From: an uncultured Glaciecola sp.
GTDB taxonomy: Bacteria > Pseudomonadota > Gammaproteobacteria > Enterobacterales > Alteromonadaceae
Direction: 5' to 3'
Length of the DNA: 64,000 nt
NCBI GenBank assembly: GCA_905479945.1
Contig: CAJQOP010000007.1
Span: 1-64,000 of the forward strand
The notes beneath the pieces were generated by a model, which worked only from the letters and a program-made list of their open reading frames with translations, was not told where the DNA came from and made no database searches. Of this stretch, positions 29,228 through 40,800 are shown piece after piece. The translations under genes were made by a program, and so were the position numbers. Position 1 is the first letter of the stretch; every line of letters starts with the position of its first letter.

Positions 29228-30100
29228 TTATTTCTTAGCCGCTTCCAATTGTGCAGCAACTTCTGCAGCAAAATCTTCAGATTTCTTCTCTATACCTTCA
29301 CCCACTTCAAAGCGGATAAAGTTAACGACATCAGCATTCTTAGATTTCAAAAGCGCTTCAACAGTTAATGAAGGGTCTTTAACGAAACTTTGGCCAGTTA
29401 AACTGATTTCGCCAGTGAATTTCTTCATGCGACCAACAACCATTTTCTCAGCGATTTCTGGCTTTTTACCAGACTGAATAGCGATTTCGATTTGGATTTC
29501 TTTTTCTTTTGCTACAACTTCATCAGAAACATCGCTTGGTTTAACGAATTGTGGGTTAGCTGCTGCAACATGCATTGCGATGTCTTTTGCCAACTCTTCA
29601 TCACCACCTTCCAAAATAGCGATAACACCAATACGACCACCGTGCACATATGCACCAAGGTTTGAACCTTCAACAGTGATAACACGACGAGGGCTGATTT
29701 TCTCACCAATTTTTGAAACTAAAGTGTCGCGAACAACAGCAACAGTTGAACCGTCCAGTTCAGCAGCATCTAGTGCTTCTATATCACTAATGCCGTTTGC
29801 CGCTGCAACATCAATTAACTTGTTGCCGAACGCTAGGAAACCTTCGTCACGTGCCACGAAATCAGTTTCACAGTTAACTTCCATCATAGTAGCTTTGCCA
29901 CTAGCGATTTTAGTTAATATAACGCCTTCAGCTGCAATACGACCAGCTTTTTTAGCTGCCTTTGCTTGACCTGATTTGCGCATATTCTCGATTGCTAGTT
30001 CAATATCACCATCGGCTTCAACCAATGCGTTTTTACAATCTAACATCCCCGCGGCGGTACGCTCGCGTAATTCTTTAACCAGTGCTGCAGTCACTGCCAT
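29228..30100 (-). CDS. tsf: Elongation factor Ts
   Basis: EF-Ts exchanges GDP for GTP on EF-Tu. The N-terminal UBA-like part and core are visible as [19 protein letters not shown] and [16 protein letters not shown], with [10 protein letters not shown] later. The ATG at 30098-30100 has GAGGA upstream and gives the conserved start MAVTAALV (290 residues; 283 in E. coli). The frame is open 14 codons further upstream but that segment is not conserved. It follows rpsB. Confidence 0.97.
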   Translation of the reverse strand: MAVTAALVKELRERTAAGMLDCKNALVEADGDIELAIENMRKSGQAKAAKKAGRIAAEGVILTKIASGKATMMEVNCETDFVARDEGFLAFGNKLIDVAAANGISDIEALDAAELDGSTVAVVRDTLVSKIGEKISPRRVITVEGSNLGAYVHGGRIGVIAILEGGDEELAKDIAMHVAAANPQFVKPSDVSDEVVAKEKEIQIEIAIQSGKKPEIAEKMVVGRMKKFTGEISLTGQSFVKDPSLTVEALLKSKNADVVNFIRFEVGEGIEKKSEDFAAEVAAQLEAAKK

Positions 30101-30130
30101 TTTCTTGTCCTCAAAAATATCTATATTCAG

Positions 30131-30154
30131 AAAAGGGGGCAAACGCCCCCCTTT
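30131..30154 (-). promoter_or_regulatory. Intercistronic hairpin between rpsB and tsf
   Basis: A G5-C run at 30135-30140 pairs with a GC6 run at 30145-30151, flanked by A4 and T3 runs, around an AAAC loop. On the minus strand the stem is followed by TTTT. It resembles the leaky terminator or processing structure that lowers tsf relative to rpsB in other bacteria. Confidence 0.65.
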
Positions 30155-30173
30155 GATAATCTACTTGTAAAAC

Positions 30174-30908
30174 TTACTCTGCGGCTTCGACGAAGTCGTC
30201 TTTCTCAGCGGCAACCGCTACTACATCTTGATTACGACCTTCGTTGATCGCATCAGCAGCAGCATTGGTGTAAAGATTAACCGCACGGATTGCATCGTCA
30301 TTACCTGGGATAATGAAATCAACGCCATCTGGATTAGAGTTAGTATCTACTACACCCACAACTGGGATACCCAAGTTACGAGCTTCAGTTACTGCAATGT
30401 GCTCATGATCAGCATCGATAACAAAGATAACGTCTGGAAGACCACCCATGTTCTTGATACCACCTAAGCTACCTTCTAACTTAGTCATTTCGCGCTTACA
30501 CATTAGTACTTCTTTCTTCGTCAACTTCTCGAAAGTACCGTCAGCAGATTGAGCTTCAAGATCTTTAAGACGCTTGATTGATTGACGAACTGTTTTCCAG
30601 TTAGTCAACATGCCGCCCAACCAACGCTTGTTCACGTAGAATTGACCAGATTTTTCAGCTGCTTCTTTAACTGCTTCACTTGCCGCACGTTTAGTACCAA
30701 CAAACAAAATTTTACCTTTCTTGTGTGAAACACCTGAAAGATAACTCAACGCTTCGTTGAATAAAGGAACAGTCTTTTCTAAATTGATGATGTGAACTCT
30801 GTTACGAGCGCCAAAAATGAATTGAGCCATTTTTGGGTTCCAGTAACGAGTTTGGTGACCGAAATGTACGCCGGCTTGCAGCATGTCACGCATTGATACG
30901 TTTGCCAT
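30174..30908 (-). CDS. rpsB: 30S ribosomal protein S2
   Basis: S2 binds late to the small subunit and helps seat S1. [47 protein letters not shown] and [15 protein letters not shown] are signatures. The length is 244 residues, with an acidic C-terminus. A leader with a conserved-looking hairpin precedes it. Confidence 0.98.
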   Translation of the reverse strand: MANVSMRDMLQAGVHFGHQTRYWNPKMAQFIFGARNRVHIINLEKTVPLFNEALSYLSGVSHKKGKILFVGTKRAASEAVKEAAEKSGQFYVNKRWLGGMLTNWKTVRQSIKRLKDLEAQSADGTFEKLTKKEVLMCKREMTKLEGSLGGIKNMGGLPDVIFVIDADHEHIAVTEARNLGIPVVGVVDTNSNPDGVDFIIPGNDDAIRAVNLYTNAAADAINEGRNQDVVAVAAEKDDFVEAAE

Positions 30909-31455
30909 TTTATTATTTTCCTATTGTAGGGGTTAGGCCTCCACATACCCCTTTCTCTCGATCCAAAACGCTGTATAAACAATGTTTCAGACACCCCGAG
31001 ATCAGTGTCGGTATGTGTGTGTTTTTAGTTAATTTGTACTGTATATTTTCAGGTTGTTTTACGACAATCCCAAAACAGCGCGCGAAATATATCATTCTAC
31101 CACCCAACATTCAACTTTTTCGGCTATTAAAGTAGATACTATTTACGCTTTAAAAGGCCCCTCAAAAACCGTTTTAAAATAAGAGAAGCCCTTCCAGAGC
31201 ATCTATTTAACACTGAGTTCTTCGAAACCGACCTATCAAGCAGTTTCTTACCTTAGAAAAAGAGGTTTTTGTGCGAAAATTATTACATATATACAAGAGG
31301 TCGTAGTTTAGGTGATTTGTTCTTGATATACTCTTGGGTAATGGACTAAGTGTTAATTATCGTCTTTGCCGTTCTATATTAGCGACTAATACAGAGTATG
31401 AAGGAAAGAAGACTTGTTTAAAAAATTAGCTTAATTAAATTCGAAGAGGTTTGTC
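30909..31455. other. Divergent control region between rpsB and map
   Basis: The 547 bases hold the rpsB leader hairpin (30928-30952) near the left end and the map ribosome binding site GAAGAGG (31443-31449) at the right end. No gene longer than 30 codons with a ribosome binding site was found. The promoters for both directions must lie here but I could not assign them with confidence. Confidence 0.6.
30928..30952 (-). promoter_or_regulatory. Candidate rpsB leader hairpin
   Basis: AGGGGT at 30928-30933 pairs with ACCCCT at 30947-30952 around a 13-base loop that includes the palindrome AGGCCT. It lies in the untranslated leader 20 bases before the rpsB start. In E. coli S2 represses its own operon through the rpsB leader; this hairpin is a candidate for that site, by position only. 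Confidence 0.5.
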
Positions 31456-32247
31456 TTGGCTGTAACAATTAAAACACCAGAAGAAATGGAAAAAATGCGC
31501 GTTGCTGGGAAGCTAGCTTCGGAAGTATTAATGATGATTGGCGAGCATGTCAAAAAAGGCGTGACCACTGACGAATTGGATAAAATTTGTCATAATTACA
31601 TTGTCGATGTTCAAAAGGCTATTCCAGCGCCATTGAACTATGGTAATCCTCCATTTCCAAAGTCAGTTTGCACCTCAGTTAATCACGTGATTTGTCATGG
31701 TATTCCGAGTGATAAAAAACTCAAGGATGGCGATATTGTTAACATTGATGTGACCGTAATTAAAGATGGTTACCACGGCGACACTTCAAAGATGTTCGTT
31801 GTCGGCAAGCCGTCTATTCTTGCTGAGCGATTAATTAAAGTCACACAAGAGTGTTTGTACAATGCCATTAAAATAGTTAAGCCAGGCATGCACCTTGGCG
31901 ATATTGGGCATGCGTGTCAGCAGCATGCCGAATCCCACAGTTATTCAATTGTACGAGAGTATTGCGGACACGGTATTGGTGCTGTTTTCCATGAAGAACC
32001 ACAAGTAGTGCATTACGGTAAACCAGGCACGGGTGAACTGATCAAAGCAGGCATGTGCTTTACTATAGAGCCTATGGTAAATGCCGGTAAGCGATATTCA
32101 AAAATTTTACCCGACGACTGGACCGTAGTGACAAAAGACCGCAGTTTAAGTGCACAGTGGGAGCATACCTTGCTAGTCACTGAAACTGGCGTTGAAATTC
32201 TGACATTGCGTGACGACGAAGAAATAGACAGGATCATCAATCACTAA
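31456..32247 (+). CDS. map: Methionine aminopeptidase, type I
   Basis: Map removes the N-terminal methionine from nascent proteins. The five metal ligands are in DIDVTV, GDTSKMF, EYCGHGIG, TIEPMV and WEHTLLV. The length is 263 residues (264 in E. coli). The start is TTG at 31456, preceded by GAAGAGG, and yields the conserved MAVTIKTPEEMEKMR. It is divergent from rpsB, the usual arrangement. Confidence 0.97.
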   Translation: MAVTIKTPEEMEKMRVAGKLASEVLMMIGEHVKKGVTTDELDKICHNYIVDVQKAIPAPLNYGNPPFPKSVCTSVNHVICHGIPSDKKLKDGDIVNIDVTVIKDGYHGDTSKMFVVGKPSILAERLIKVTQECLYNAIKIVKPGMHLGDIGHACQQHAESHSYSIVREYCGHGIGAVFHEEPQVVHYGKPGTGELIKAGMCFTIEPMVNAGKRYSKILPDDWTVVTKDRSLSAQWEHTLLVTETGVEILTLRDDEEIDRIINH

Positions 32248-32316
32248 TTAAGAGCAGTATTGACGACCGAATCAGTTCTCAATTAGGGCCCCTACTTACG
32301 ATGCCAAGGAGTTACA

Positions 32317-34950
32317 TTGTCGATCCAAGACCAAATAAAAAATCTGCAAGGTATAACTGATATCAATGATATCGTCGCATTTAAAAGCGCGGTATCAACT
32401 AATCATGATTGGTTAGCGTCAGAATTTCATAACCAACTAGTCGATAATTTAGTTATTGCACGCACCGATTTCACCGATGCATTATTGTGCCACGCTTGGA
32501 AATTATTGGGCTTAGATAAAGAGGCTGCGATTTCCTTATGTGCCGTAGGCGGCTATGGCAGAGGCCAATTACAACCTTTCTCTGATATTGACTTACTTAT
32601 TTTGTCCGAAAAGAAAGCTAGCCCTAGCGTTGAAGAAAAAATCGGCAGCTTTATTACCCTTTTGTGGGACGTAAAACTAGAGGTTGGTCAATCTGTACGA
32701 ACAGTAAAAGAAACAATAAAAATAGCTAAGTCAGACATCACCATTGCGACAAACCTCGTAGAAGCACGCATATTATTTGGATGCAGCAAAACCTTCAACT
32801 CACTAATTGATAAAGTGAACAGCCCAAAATTGTGGTCCAGCAAAGATTTCTTTTTAGCAAAATTAGAAGAGCAGCAAAACCGGCATCACAAGTTCAATGA
32901 CACTTCATACAATTTAGAACCTAACGTTAAGGAAAACCCGGGTTGCTTAAGAGATATTCAATCAATTGGATGGGTCGCTAAAAAACATTTCCAAGAATAT
33001 GATGGAATGACACTGATTGGGCATGGTTACTTTACTGAAATTGAACATGCCGAACTCATTGAATGTCGCTCACATTTATGGAAAATTAGGTTTGCGTTGC
33101 ACCTAACATCCGGTCGCAGCGAAAATAGATTGTTGTTCGATTATCAAACTGATGTTGCAGAGTTATTAGGTTATGGCGGTGGCAAGGCTGCCGTAGAACA
33201 AATGATGAAAGCCTTTTTTAGAATAGTACGTCGTGTTTCTGAACTAAATAGCATGTTATTACTTAGATTCAAAGATGATGTTCTGGACCATAAGATTAAA
33301 ACAGTCGTTAATCTTAATAGTAAATTCGAATTAAAAGATGGACTTATATCCCCTATCCAAGCCGACACCTTTAATTCTCCGGCTGATATTTTCGACTTCT
33401 TGAGCTTAGTCAGCGAACAAGACAATATTCAAGGTTTGGATGCCGACTGCATTAGACAACTGCGCAATGCTCGCCGGCGTTTTCAGCACGAATATTACCA
33501 TGAGCGAAATGATTGCCGAAAGCGCTTCATTGCACTAATGAAACAACCTGAGTTTTTCAAACTAGGTTGGGACATTATGTATAAATACGGGATATTACAG
33601 TCGTACCTTCCCGAGTGGGATAAGATTGTTGGCATGATGCAATTTGATTTATTTCATGCATATACGGTAGATGAGCACACACATCGCTTAGTCAAGCATG
33701 TATACGGCTTCTATCACAATGAAAAGAAATTTCCGCGTTGTCATCGCATTGTTCACAATTTAGATAAACCCGAAATTATATTCATTGCCGCTATTTTCCA
33801 CGATATTGCAAAAGGGCGTGGCGGCGACCACTCTGCTTTAGGTGCAGTTGATGTCCTCAAGTTTTGTGAACTGCATGAGATATCAAAAACTGATGCCGAT
33901 ACGATCGCTTGGTTGGTAGAAAATCACTTACTTATGTCAACAGTGGCACAGCGCCGCGATATTTATGATGCTGAGGTAATAAACCAGTTTTCGAGCAGCG
34001 TAAAAAGTCATGATCATTTAGATCTTTTGTATGCTTTAACCTTAGCCGATATTCGCGCCACCAATGACAATTTATGGAATGATTGGAAAGCATCATTATT
34101 ACGGGAGCTCTATTTATTAACACAACAAGCTTTCGACAATGGTTTAGAGTGCCAGGTAACGTTGGATGAGCGTATTGCTGAACATAAAAAAGAGGCGATG
34201 GCACTGCTAACAAATAAGGGAATTAGTGAGCAGCAAGCCATGTTGTTTTGGCAAGCAATGGGCAAGGACTATTTCGCCCGGTTTAAGCCAATTCAAATTG
34301 CATGGCACACTGAGACAATTATTTTGGCTGGGCAACTTAATCACGACCAAATCCTCGTGAGTGCAAGTAATGAAACGTCCAAGGCAGGCACGGAATTGTT
34401 TATTTATTGCAGTGACAGACCGGCACTATTTGCTCAAATAGCGTCTGTGCTAGACAGTCGGAATTGCTCTATTCACGATGCGCAAATTACCGTAACTGAG
34501 CAAGGCAATGTGTTCGATAGCATGATTATCCTTGATCAAGATGGGAAGCGAATAGATTCGGACTTTCATATTAAAAATTTAATTAACGCGGTGCGTTCAC
34601 AATTAATGAAACCGGGGCGTTCACATGCAAATAAGCGAAAAATGTCGCGTCAAATGAAACAGCTTGACGTGAAAACTAAGGTTCGCTTTTATTCTTCAAC
34701 AGAAGATGCAACGCTTGTTGAATTAGAAGCCTTAGACGCCCCCGGCCTGCTCGCCAAAATTGGCCACTTGTTCGTCGACCTAAACTTAACGTTGAAGCTT
34801 GCGAAAATTTCAACCATTGGTGAGCGCGCTGAAGATATCTTCATTATTTCAAATGAAGCAGGCAAAGCACTGACCCAAGATCAAGAAATCACCCTTAAAA
34901 AACAAATTACGTTAAAACTAGACCAACCAGAAGTGAACCCAGTAATATGA
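32317..34950 (+). CDS. glnD: [Protein-PII] uridylyltransferase / uridylyl-removing enzyme
   Basis: GlnD senses glutamine and modifies PII proteins to control nitrogen metabolism. The nucleotidyltransferase motif [19 protein letters not shown] (about residues 75-93), a PII-uridylyl domain, an HD domain ([22 protein letters not shown]) and two C-terminal ACT domains occur in order. The length is 877 residues. The start is TTG with AAGGAG five bases upstream. It overlaps dapD by four bases (ATGA). The map-glnD-dapD order is conserved. Confidence 0.97.
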   Translation: MSIQDQIKNLQGITDINDIVAFKSAVSTNHDWLASEFHNQLVDNLVIARTDFTDALLCHAWKLLGLDKEAAISLCAVGGYGRGQLQPFSDIDLLILSEKKASPSVEEKIGSFITLLWDVKLEVGQSVRTVKETIKIAKSDITIATNLVEARILFGCSKTFNSLIDKVNSPKLWSSKDFFLAKLEEQQNRHHKFNDTSYNLEPNVKENPGCLRDIQSIGWVAKKHFQEYDGMTLIGHGYFTEIEHAELIECRSHLWKIRFALHLTSGRSENRLLFDYQTDVAELLGYGGGKAAVEQMMKAFFRIVRRVSELNSMLLLRFKDDVLDHKIKTVVNLNSKFELKDGLISPIQADTFNSPADIFDFLSLVSEQDNIQGLDADCIRQLRNARRRFQHEYYHERNDCRKRFIALMKQPEFFKLGWDIMYKYGILQSYLPEWDKIVGMMQFDLFHAYTVDEHTHRLVKHVYGFYHNEKKFPRCHRIVHNLDKPEIIFIAAIFHDIAKGRGGDHSALGAVDVLKFCELHEISKTDADTIAWLVENHLLMSTVAQRRDIYDAEVINQFSSSVKSHDHLDLLYALTLADIRATNDNLWNDWKASLLRELYLLTQQAFDNGLECQVTLDERIAEHKKEAMALLTNKGISEQQAMLFWQAMGKDYFARFKPIQIAWHTETIILAGQLNHDQILVSASNETSKAGTELFIYCSDRPALFAQIASVLDSRNCSIHDAQITVTEQGNVFDSMIILDQDGKRIDSDFHIKNLINAVRSQLMKPGRSHANKRKMSRQMKQLDVKTKVRFYSSTEDATLVELEALDAPGLLAKIGHLFVDLNLTLKLAKISTIGERAEDIFIISNEAGKALTQDQEITLKKQITLKLDQPEVNPVI

Positions 34951-35771
34951 ACAATTTACAAGCCATTATAGAAAACGCATTTGATACTCGTGATACTTTC
35001 ACTGCACAAACAGTCAATGCTGAAATAAAAACAGCAGTTATAGATGCAGTAGAATCACTCAACTCTGGTAAGGCAAGGGTTGCTGAGAAAATAGACGGCG
35101 AATGGCAAGTCAATGAATGGCTTAAAAAGGCTGTTTTACTGTACTTCAAACTGCACGACAACAAGCTTGTTGAAGGTGCTGAAACTAACTATTACGACAA
35201 AGTGCCTTTAAAATTTACAGACTATACCGCTGAACGTTTTGCTGAAGAAGGAATGCGCGTTGTGCCACCGGCAGCCGTTCGTACAGGCTCATTTATTGGC
35301 CGTAACGTGGTTGTTATGCCTTCATACGTAAACATTGGTGCCTTTGTAGATGAAGGAACAATGGTAGACACATGGGTAACAGTAGGTTCGTGTGCTCAAA
35401 TTGGTAAAAATGTTCATCTGTCAGGTGGTGTCGGTATTGGTGGTGTTTTGGAGCCATTGCAAGCTAATCCAACGATTATTGAAGACAACTGTTTTATTGG
35501 CGCTCGTTCGGAAGTAGTTGAAGGTGTTATTGTTGAAGAAGGCTGCGTTATTTCAATGGGTGTTTATATTAGTCAAAGTACTCGTATTTACGACCGTGAA
35601 ACAGGGGAAACTACTTACGGCCGTGTTCCTGCAGGTTCAGTAGTCGTATCAGGCAGTTTGCCTAGTGCATGTGGAACGCACAGCTTATACGCCGCAATAA
35701 TTGTCAAAAAGGTAGATGCTAAAACGAAAGCAAAAGTAGGCATAAACGAAATTTTACGTGGCGCTGAGTAA
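34947..35771 (+). CDS. dapD: 2,3,4,5-tetrahydropyridine-2,6-dicarboxylate N-succinyltransferase
   Basis: DapD succinylates tetrahydrodipicolinate in lysine and diaminopimelate synthesis. An N-terminal helical domain is followed by left-handed beta-helix hexapeptides ([54 protein letters not shown]). The length is 274 residues, as in E. coli. Its ATG overlaps the glnD stop codon. Confidence 0.97.
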   Translation: MNNLQAIIENAFDTRDTFTAQTVNAEIKTAVIDAVESLNSGKARVAEKIDGEWQVNEWLKKAVLLYFKLHDNKLVEGAETNYYDKVPLKFTDYTAERFAEEGMRVVPPAAVRTGSFIGRNVVVMPSYVNIGAFVDEGTMVDTWVTVGSCAQIGKNVHLSGGVGIGGVLEPLQANPTIIEDNCFIGARSEVVEGVIVEEGCVISMGVYISQSTRIYDRETGETTYGRVPAGSVVVSGSLPSACGTHSLYAAIIVKKVDAKTKAKVGINEILRGAE

Positions 35772-35826
35772 GGTTTTAGTTGTCACCGCATGAATGAAAG
35801 CGAATTAATGAAAAGCGCATGAATGA

Positions 35827-35855
35827 AAAAGGCATAGATTAACTCTATGCCTTTT
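35827..35855 (+). terminator. Bidirectional terminator between dapD and yqcA
   Basis: Eleven-base arms (AAAAGGCATAG at 35827-35837 and its complement at 35845-35855) enclose a seven-base loop. A-rich and T-rich ends let it work in both directions, ending dapD on the plus strand and yqcA on the minus strand. Confidence 0.85.
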
Positions 35856-35927
35856 GCGTTTAAAGCGAGGTGATTGACTATGCCATGTTTAGCGAGGCCC
35901 TTTGTAACAAAGCTCTATGCAACTATA

Positions 35928-35969
35928 TGACTTATTACAAGTGACTTATTGCAAGTGACTTATTAAAAG
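35928..35969. repeat. Three 14-bp tandem repeats at the end of yqcA
   Basis: The units TGACTTATTACAAG, TGACTTATTGCAAG and TGACTTATTAAAAG follow one another without gaps. They stop directly at the yqcA stop codon. They are noncoding; function is unknown and slippage-driven duplication is likely. Confidence 0.8.
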
Positions 35970-36422
35970 CTACGCTTCGGTTAACGATTCAACCAATCCT
36001 TCCAACCATGGAACAACTTCGTCTTCCGCTGCGAGCGTTTCAATGGCGTCAACTTCTAACATATCGGCAACTGGCTTGCCTTGAAGTTCAATCAACAATT
36101 CTTGGAAATGTCTACCACCACCGCAAAAACTATCGCTATAACTACTGTCGCCTAATGCAGCAACGGCGAATGGTTTGGCGTTCATTAACGGAAACTCATC
36201 ACGTAAATCGCTGTGGAATAGTTCTAAATTTGGCGGTACATCGCCCTGACCTGTTGTAGAGGTAATTACGACCACAGCCTCTGCATCTGAAAAATCGGAA
36301 GTTTCCGGGTCAGTGAACACCTCACATTCAACTCCTTTGCTTTCAAACATTGCTTTTGCTTCTTCTGCCACATGTTGGGCATTACCATATACAGAACCTG
36401 CGAAAATACTCACACTGCGCAT
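35970..36422 (-). CDS. yqcA: Short-chain flavodoxin YqcA
   Basis: This FMN-binding electron carrier has 150 residues. The phosphate loop GSVYGNAQ (residues 9-16), STTGQGDVP and ALGDSSYSDSFCGGG contact FMN. It matches YqcA better than MioC in the middle of the protein. The ATG has AGGAGA upstream. In E. coli yqcA is next to truC and in the same neighbourhood as syd; here about 8.3 kb of other genes separate it from truC. Confidence 0.88.
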   Translation of the reverse strand: MRSVSIFAGSVYGNAQHVAEEAKAMFESKGVECEVFTDPETSDFSDAEAVVVITSTTGQGDVPPNLELFHSDLRDEFPLMNAKPFAVAALGDSSYSDSFCGGGRHFQELLIELQGKPVADMLEVDAIETLAAEDEVVPWLEGLVESLTEA

Positions 36423-36664
36423 ACTAGCTTGTCTCCTGTTGACTGATGAACGCTATTCAATTCAGCTCATTAAACTATAAATTACTAAGGCTTAGCAAGA
36501 TTATACACGTAACTTGCTCTTATGGACTACTACCCCAGTCAAAAAAGCGGAGAGATAGCGAACGCAATTCATGGATGTAAAATATTTGTAAAAACAAGTA
36601 ATCAATGTTATCTGTAGAAAAACAAAAAGTAATTTTCCTTGCGCATAGCAAGAGGTAAATCAAA

Positions 36665-37294
36665 TTGAGTATCCACCAAAATAAAAATGATAATAAATTG
36701 CTGGATGAAGCCTTGTCGATATTCATGCGTGAATCTAAAACAAGTTTACTCAATTTTTTGAGCAAACTTATTAGCAATGGCGAAGCAGAAGAAATAGCCC
36801 AAGAGGCTTATCTAAAACTTTATCTATTGGTAAAGGACAAACCCAATAATCACAATTATGTAGATTTACTGCAAAGTTTAAGACCTATGCTAACCGTTAT
36901 TGCGAAAAATTTAGCATTGAGTGCGCTACGCCACAAAAAAGTGGAAGGTAAATACGCTGAGTCACAACTAACCCTGCATAGCCAAGTAGCTACTACTGGT
37001 TTTCGGAACGAGCATAACACAGAATATCAGGTAATTGCTGACGACGAAAACTTGCAATTAATTGCTGCAATAAACCGCCTTCCACCTATCTGTAGGCAAG
37101 TATTTGTTCAGCGAAAACTGCATGCTAAATCACATCAGCAAATTGCGGATATGCTTAACATTTCCACGAAAACAGTTGAAAACCACCTTACCAAAGGCTT
37201 AGTATTGTGTCGTAAATATATGCTTGAACAAAGGTCTAGCTATCAAGGTAAACATGCAATGCCACCTAAACGAATGAGTAAGGCCGCACATTGA
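36665..37294 (+). CDS. ECF-type sigma-70 factor (FecI-like)
   Basis: The 209-residue protein has sigma region 2 (GEAEEIAQEAYLKLYLL, about residues 40-56) and region 4 with helix-turn-helix (HQQIADMLNISTKTVENHLTKGL, about residues 157-179). It lacks regions 1 and 3, as ECF factors do. The start is TTG at 36665 with AGAGG upstream. It overlaps the FecR-like gene by four bases (TTGA), so the pair are coupled. Its likely target is the TonB receptor operon immediately downstream. Confidence 0.88.
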   Translation: MSIHQNKNDNKLLDEALSIFMRESKTSLLNFLSKLISNGEAEEIAQEAYLKLYLLVKDKPNNHNYVDLLQSLRPMLTVIAKNLALSALRHKKVEGKYAESQLTLHSQVATTGFRNEHNTEYQVIADDENLQLIAAINRLPPICRQVFVQRKLHAKSHQQIADMLNISTKTVENHLTKGLVLCRKYMLEQRSSYQGKHAMPPKRMSKAAH

Positions 37295-37707
37295 ATATCG
37301 AAGAGTGGTCAGGCTATGAAGTATCTAATAAAGTGCTAGAACAAGCAGCGCTATGGATTGCGGCGCTCGATTCTAACCAAGTGCATGGCTCTGCTGATAT
37401 GTCAGGCGCTAATGAAGATACTCACACTCGCTTTTTTGATTGGCTGCAGGCCGACCCGTCTCATCAGCAAGCGTATTTTGAATTATCTGAACTGTGGGCT
37501 CGTACTGCCTGCACTAAGTCTATGTCCGACATGATTGAAAAGTCGGTTGTATTGCCCTTTCCTACTCATCCCGATAGCCCGCCTCACGATCTATTACTAG
37601 AGCCAAATTTTGGCGAGCAAACGGCTAGTTCATCTTGGGTATATACATTGGCGATCGGCATTATTTTCTGCGGTCTAGCCGTTCCAGCCCTGCAGTTTCT
37701 TTTCTAA
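37291..37707 (+). CDS. Short FecR-like anti-sigma protein without a periplasmic domain
   Basis: The 138-residue protein begins with a DUF4880-type cytoplasmic segment (AALWIAALDS... FFDWLQADPSHQQAYFELSELW), typical of FecR N-termini that hold the sigma factor. It ends right after one membrane segment (WVYTLAIGIIFCGLAVPAL). Typical FecR proteins have about 320 residues with a periplasmic sensor domain, which is absent here. The bases after the stop show no continuation in other frames. The start is the TTG overlapping the sigma stop codon. Confidence 0.75.
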   Translation: MNIEEWSGYEVSNKVLEQAALWIAALDSNQVHGSADMSGANEDTHTRFFDWLQADPSHQQAYFELSELWARTACTKSMSDMIEKSVVLPFPTHPDSPPHDLLLEPNFGEQTASSSWVYTLAIGIIFCGLAVPALQFLF

Positions 37708-37818
37708 ATTTCAGTCATTTTTTTAAATATCCATTGTTTTTTAATTTTTTAGTAGGGGTTTTGTGCCACCTGCGCGTTAATAAAATGTTAACTAAAAATA
37801 AAAACAACGGGAACATCC

Positions 37819-40800
37819 ATGAAGAAACCTTCTCAGCACAACAAACTAAATGCTTTCACACCCAAGTTACTGTCATTAACCATTGCGTCAGCTTTGTCGA
37901 TGTCAGCTTTGTCCATGTCAGCTTTTGCACAAGAAGCAGAAGTCGATAAAGACGATAAAGACATCGAAAAAATACAAGTTATTGGTTCACATATTCGTGG
38001 TGGTCAAGTAGCTGAAGCCCTAGCGGTAACCGTAATTGATTCAGAAAGCATTGGCGAACTCGGTATTGACTCCTTGGATGATTTATTGCAACTCATACCT
38101 GAGAACGGACAAAACTTCTTCAGTGAAGCTGAGAATATCTCGGGCGGTGTCAACGCCGCACGCGGCGATATTGGTACCTATAACCTAAGAAACTTAGGTA
38201 CCGGTAACACACTAGTATTACTAAATGGTCGCAGAATGGTAAATTCTGCGTCTTATCAAACTGAAGAGGTCGGTGGCAGCTTCGTTCCGGTCAACTCGGT
38301 GAACGTAAATACTATTCCGATAAAAGCTTAAGCAGAGTAGAGGTACTTAGAGATGGTGCCTCAGCGATTTATGGTGCCGACGCAGTAGCAGGTGTTGTTA
38401 ATCATGTATTGAAATCCAATTTCGTGGGTTTCACAGTATCTGGCCGCTGGGCTGAATATGATGAAATACCGCGTGATACACAAACATTAAACGTAGAATG
38501 GGGTAAAGACTTCAATGATGGCCGCACCAACGTAAGTGCGTTTGTTAACTATTATTCACGTGACAGAGTTAATTCACAAGACGATGAAAGATGGGCAAAT
38601 TCAGATTTCAGAGATCGCGTACCTGAAGACTCTCCGTGGTTTGGCGATACTGCATTTAGAAACGATTCGGCTAACTCTTTATTTGGACAATTTGACTTAC
38701 GAAGCAGTGCTAGTGGAGCCGGTGTCAGAGATATTTTTACCGATGCTGCAGGTGAATTTGAAACCTACCCTCTTGGCGACCCACGCTGCCAATATACACT
38801 TAACGCAACAACTTGCGGCGCCATTGATGGGCAAGGTACTAATAGACTTAATTTGAATGCCGATCGTGACTTGAGTTCTGAACTACAGCGCTCTAGTCTC
38901 TTTGTTTTTGTTAACCATGAATTTGAAAATGGCACTGAAAGTTTTACTGAAATGTCATTCTATAAGTCGGAGACAAACTTACGTCGTCACGCAACCGCTT
39001 CGTTTTCTACATCCAGATTACGTGTTGGTGCTGAAAACTACTATAACCCGTTTGGCCCCTGTGGCTCGCCCAATAGGCTCGACGATGCCTTGATACCCGA
39101 TGTACCTTTCAGCGGTTTAGAACTAACTATCGATAACTATCGCTATGCAGAACTGCCACGCATAATCGATAATGACGGTGATACTTATCGATTCGTGCAG
39201 GGCTTTAGAGGCTCATTTAGTGACTGGGATTGGGAAGCTGCATTCGTGCACTCAAAAGCCACAAAAACAGATACAACCAAAAACCGTGTATCAAATATCT
39301 TAATCACAGAAGCGTTATTTGATCCAACTGAAGCAGCTTATAATCCATTTAGCGGCGGTTTGAATTCTAATATTGAACGCGCCTTAATTGATGTTGTGCG
39401 TGAAAATGAAACTGAACTCACTATGCTTGATGCGAAGTTCGCAAATGCTGATCTGTTTGAACTTCCTGCTGGCCCCTTAGGGTTTGTGATCGGTTTCGAA
39501 TATCGTGAAGAATCGTTTATAGATGATCGTGACGACAGACTTGACGGTACTATCGCATTCACTGATTTTGAAGGCGACACATATCCCTTTGTTTCAGATG
39601 TTGTGAACTCAAGCCCTACCCCCGATAACAGTGGCGAAAGAGATGTAGCGTCGGTATTTGTTGAATTACAAATTCCAGTATTTGAAAACTTTGATATGCA
39701 GGCGGCAATTCGCTACGAAGACTTTTCTGATGTTGGTAACACCACAGTTGGAAAGCTAGCTTTCGGTTATCGTCCAATAGAATCTTTACTTTTAAGAGGT
39801 TCTTGGTCGGAAGCATTCAGAGCGCCAAACCTGGTTACAATAAACGAAAGTATCGTTGCTCGTAACAACACCCGCACAGATTATGCGTGCTTATACGCTG
39901 CTGAAAATGGCGGCGACATAGACCAAAATACGCTTGATTGCCGAAATTCAATACAGCGTATTGCCCAAGGCAGCGTTTTACTTGAGCCTGAAGAGTCTAT
40001 CAACACATCATTGGGCTTTGTTTTTACGCCAAATGAAGACTTCACTTTAACCTTCGATTACTGGTCAATCGAGAAAGAAAATACGATTGGTTTATTTGGT
40101 GAAGAAAACCATACCTTGTTAGACCTGTTCTTTAGACTAGAAAATGGAACTGCTAATTGCGATGCAAGCCAATTCAACCCTGCAGTGACGCGCACCGACG
40201 CAAGCGCTGATGAAGCAGCTATTTATGCTGCAGCAGGAATATGCCCTGCTGGTGATATTCGCTTTATTGACGATCAATATGCGAATCTTGATAATCGTAA
40301 TTTGGCGGGTTACGACATTGGTGCTTACTACGATTTAGACACCAGTATCGGTAAATTTAAATTTAGCTACAATGGTTCATTTATTGAGGAATTTGAACAA
40401 GAGGCAGGAGGTGACGCCGCAATTTTAGTGCAAGCACAAGAAAGCGGCCAGATACCCACTAGCTTCCCAGTGGCTGGTTTTGACGACTTGATTGGTCAAG
40501 ATGGAAATCAAGAAAAACGTCAGTCTGCAAGAGTATCTTGGAGAAAAGACGCTTTTGGAGCTTCGTTAAGTGGTAATAAAATTGGTAGCTTCTATCAAAG
40601 TTCATTAACACTTGATGATGGTACTCGTTATGTTATTCCTTCCATGACTACCTACAATGCGACCTTTGATTATCGCCTTGACATTAATGATGTCGACACC
40701 AGAATTCGTATTGGTATTCGTAATTTAACTAACGAGCGAGCGCCACTAGCAGATCGCTTCTTTGGCTACTTTGCTGATGCACATCGCGATTTTGGTCGTA

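Noticed and set aside
36423-36664. Minus-strand frame of 85 codons crossing the start of the ECF sigma gene.
   Set aside because: Overlaps a convincing sigma factor gene and has low-complexity hydrophobic composition without a ribosome binding site.
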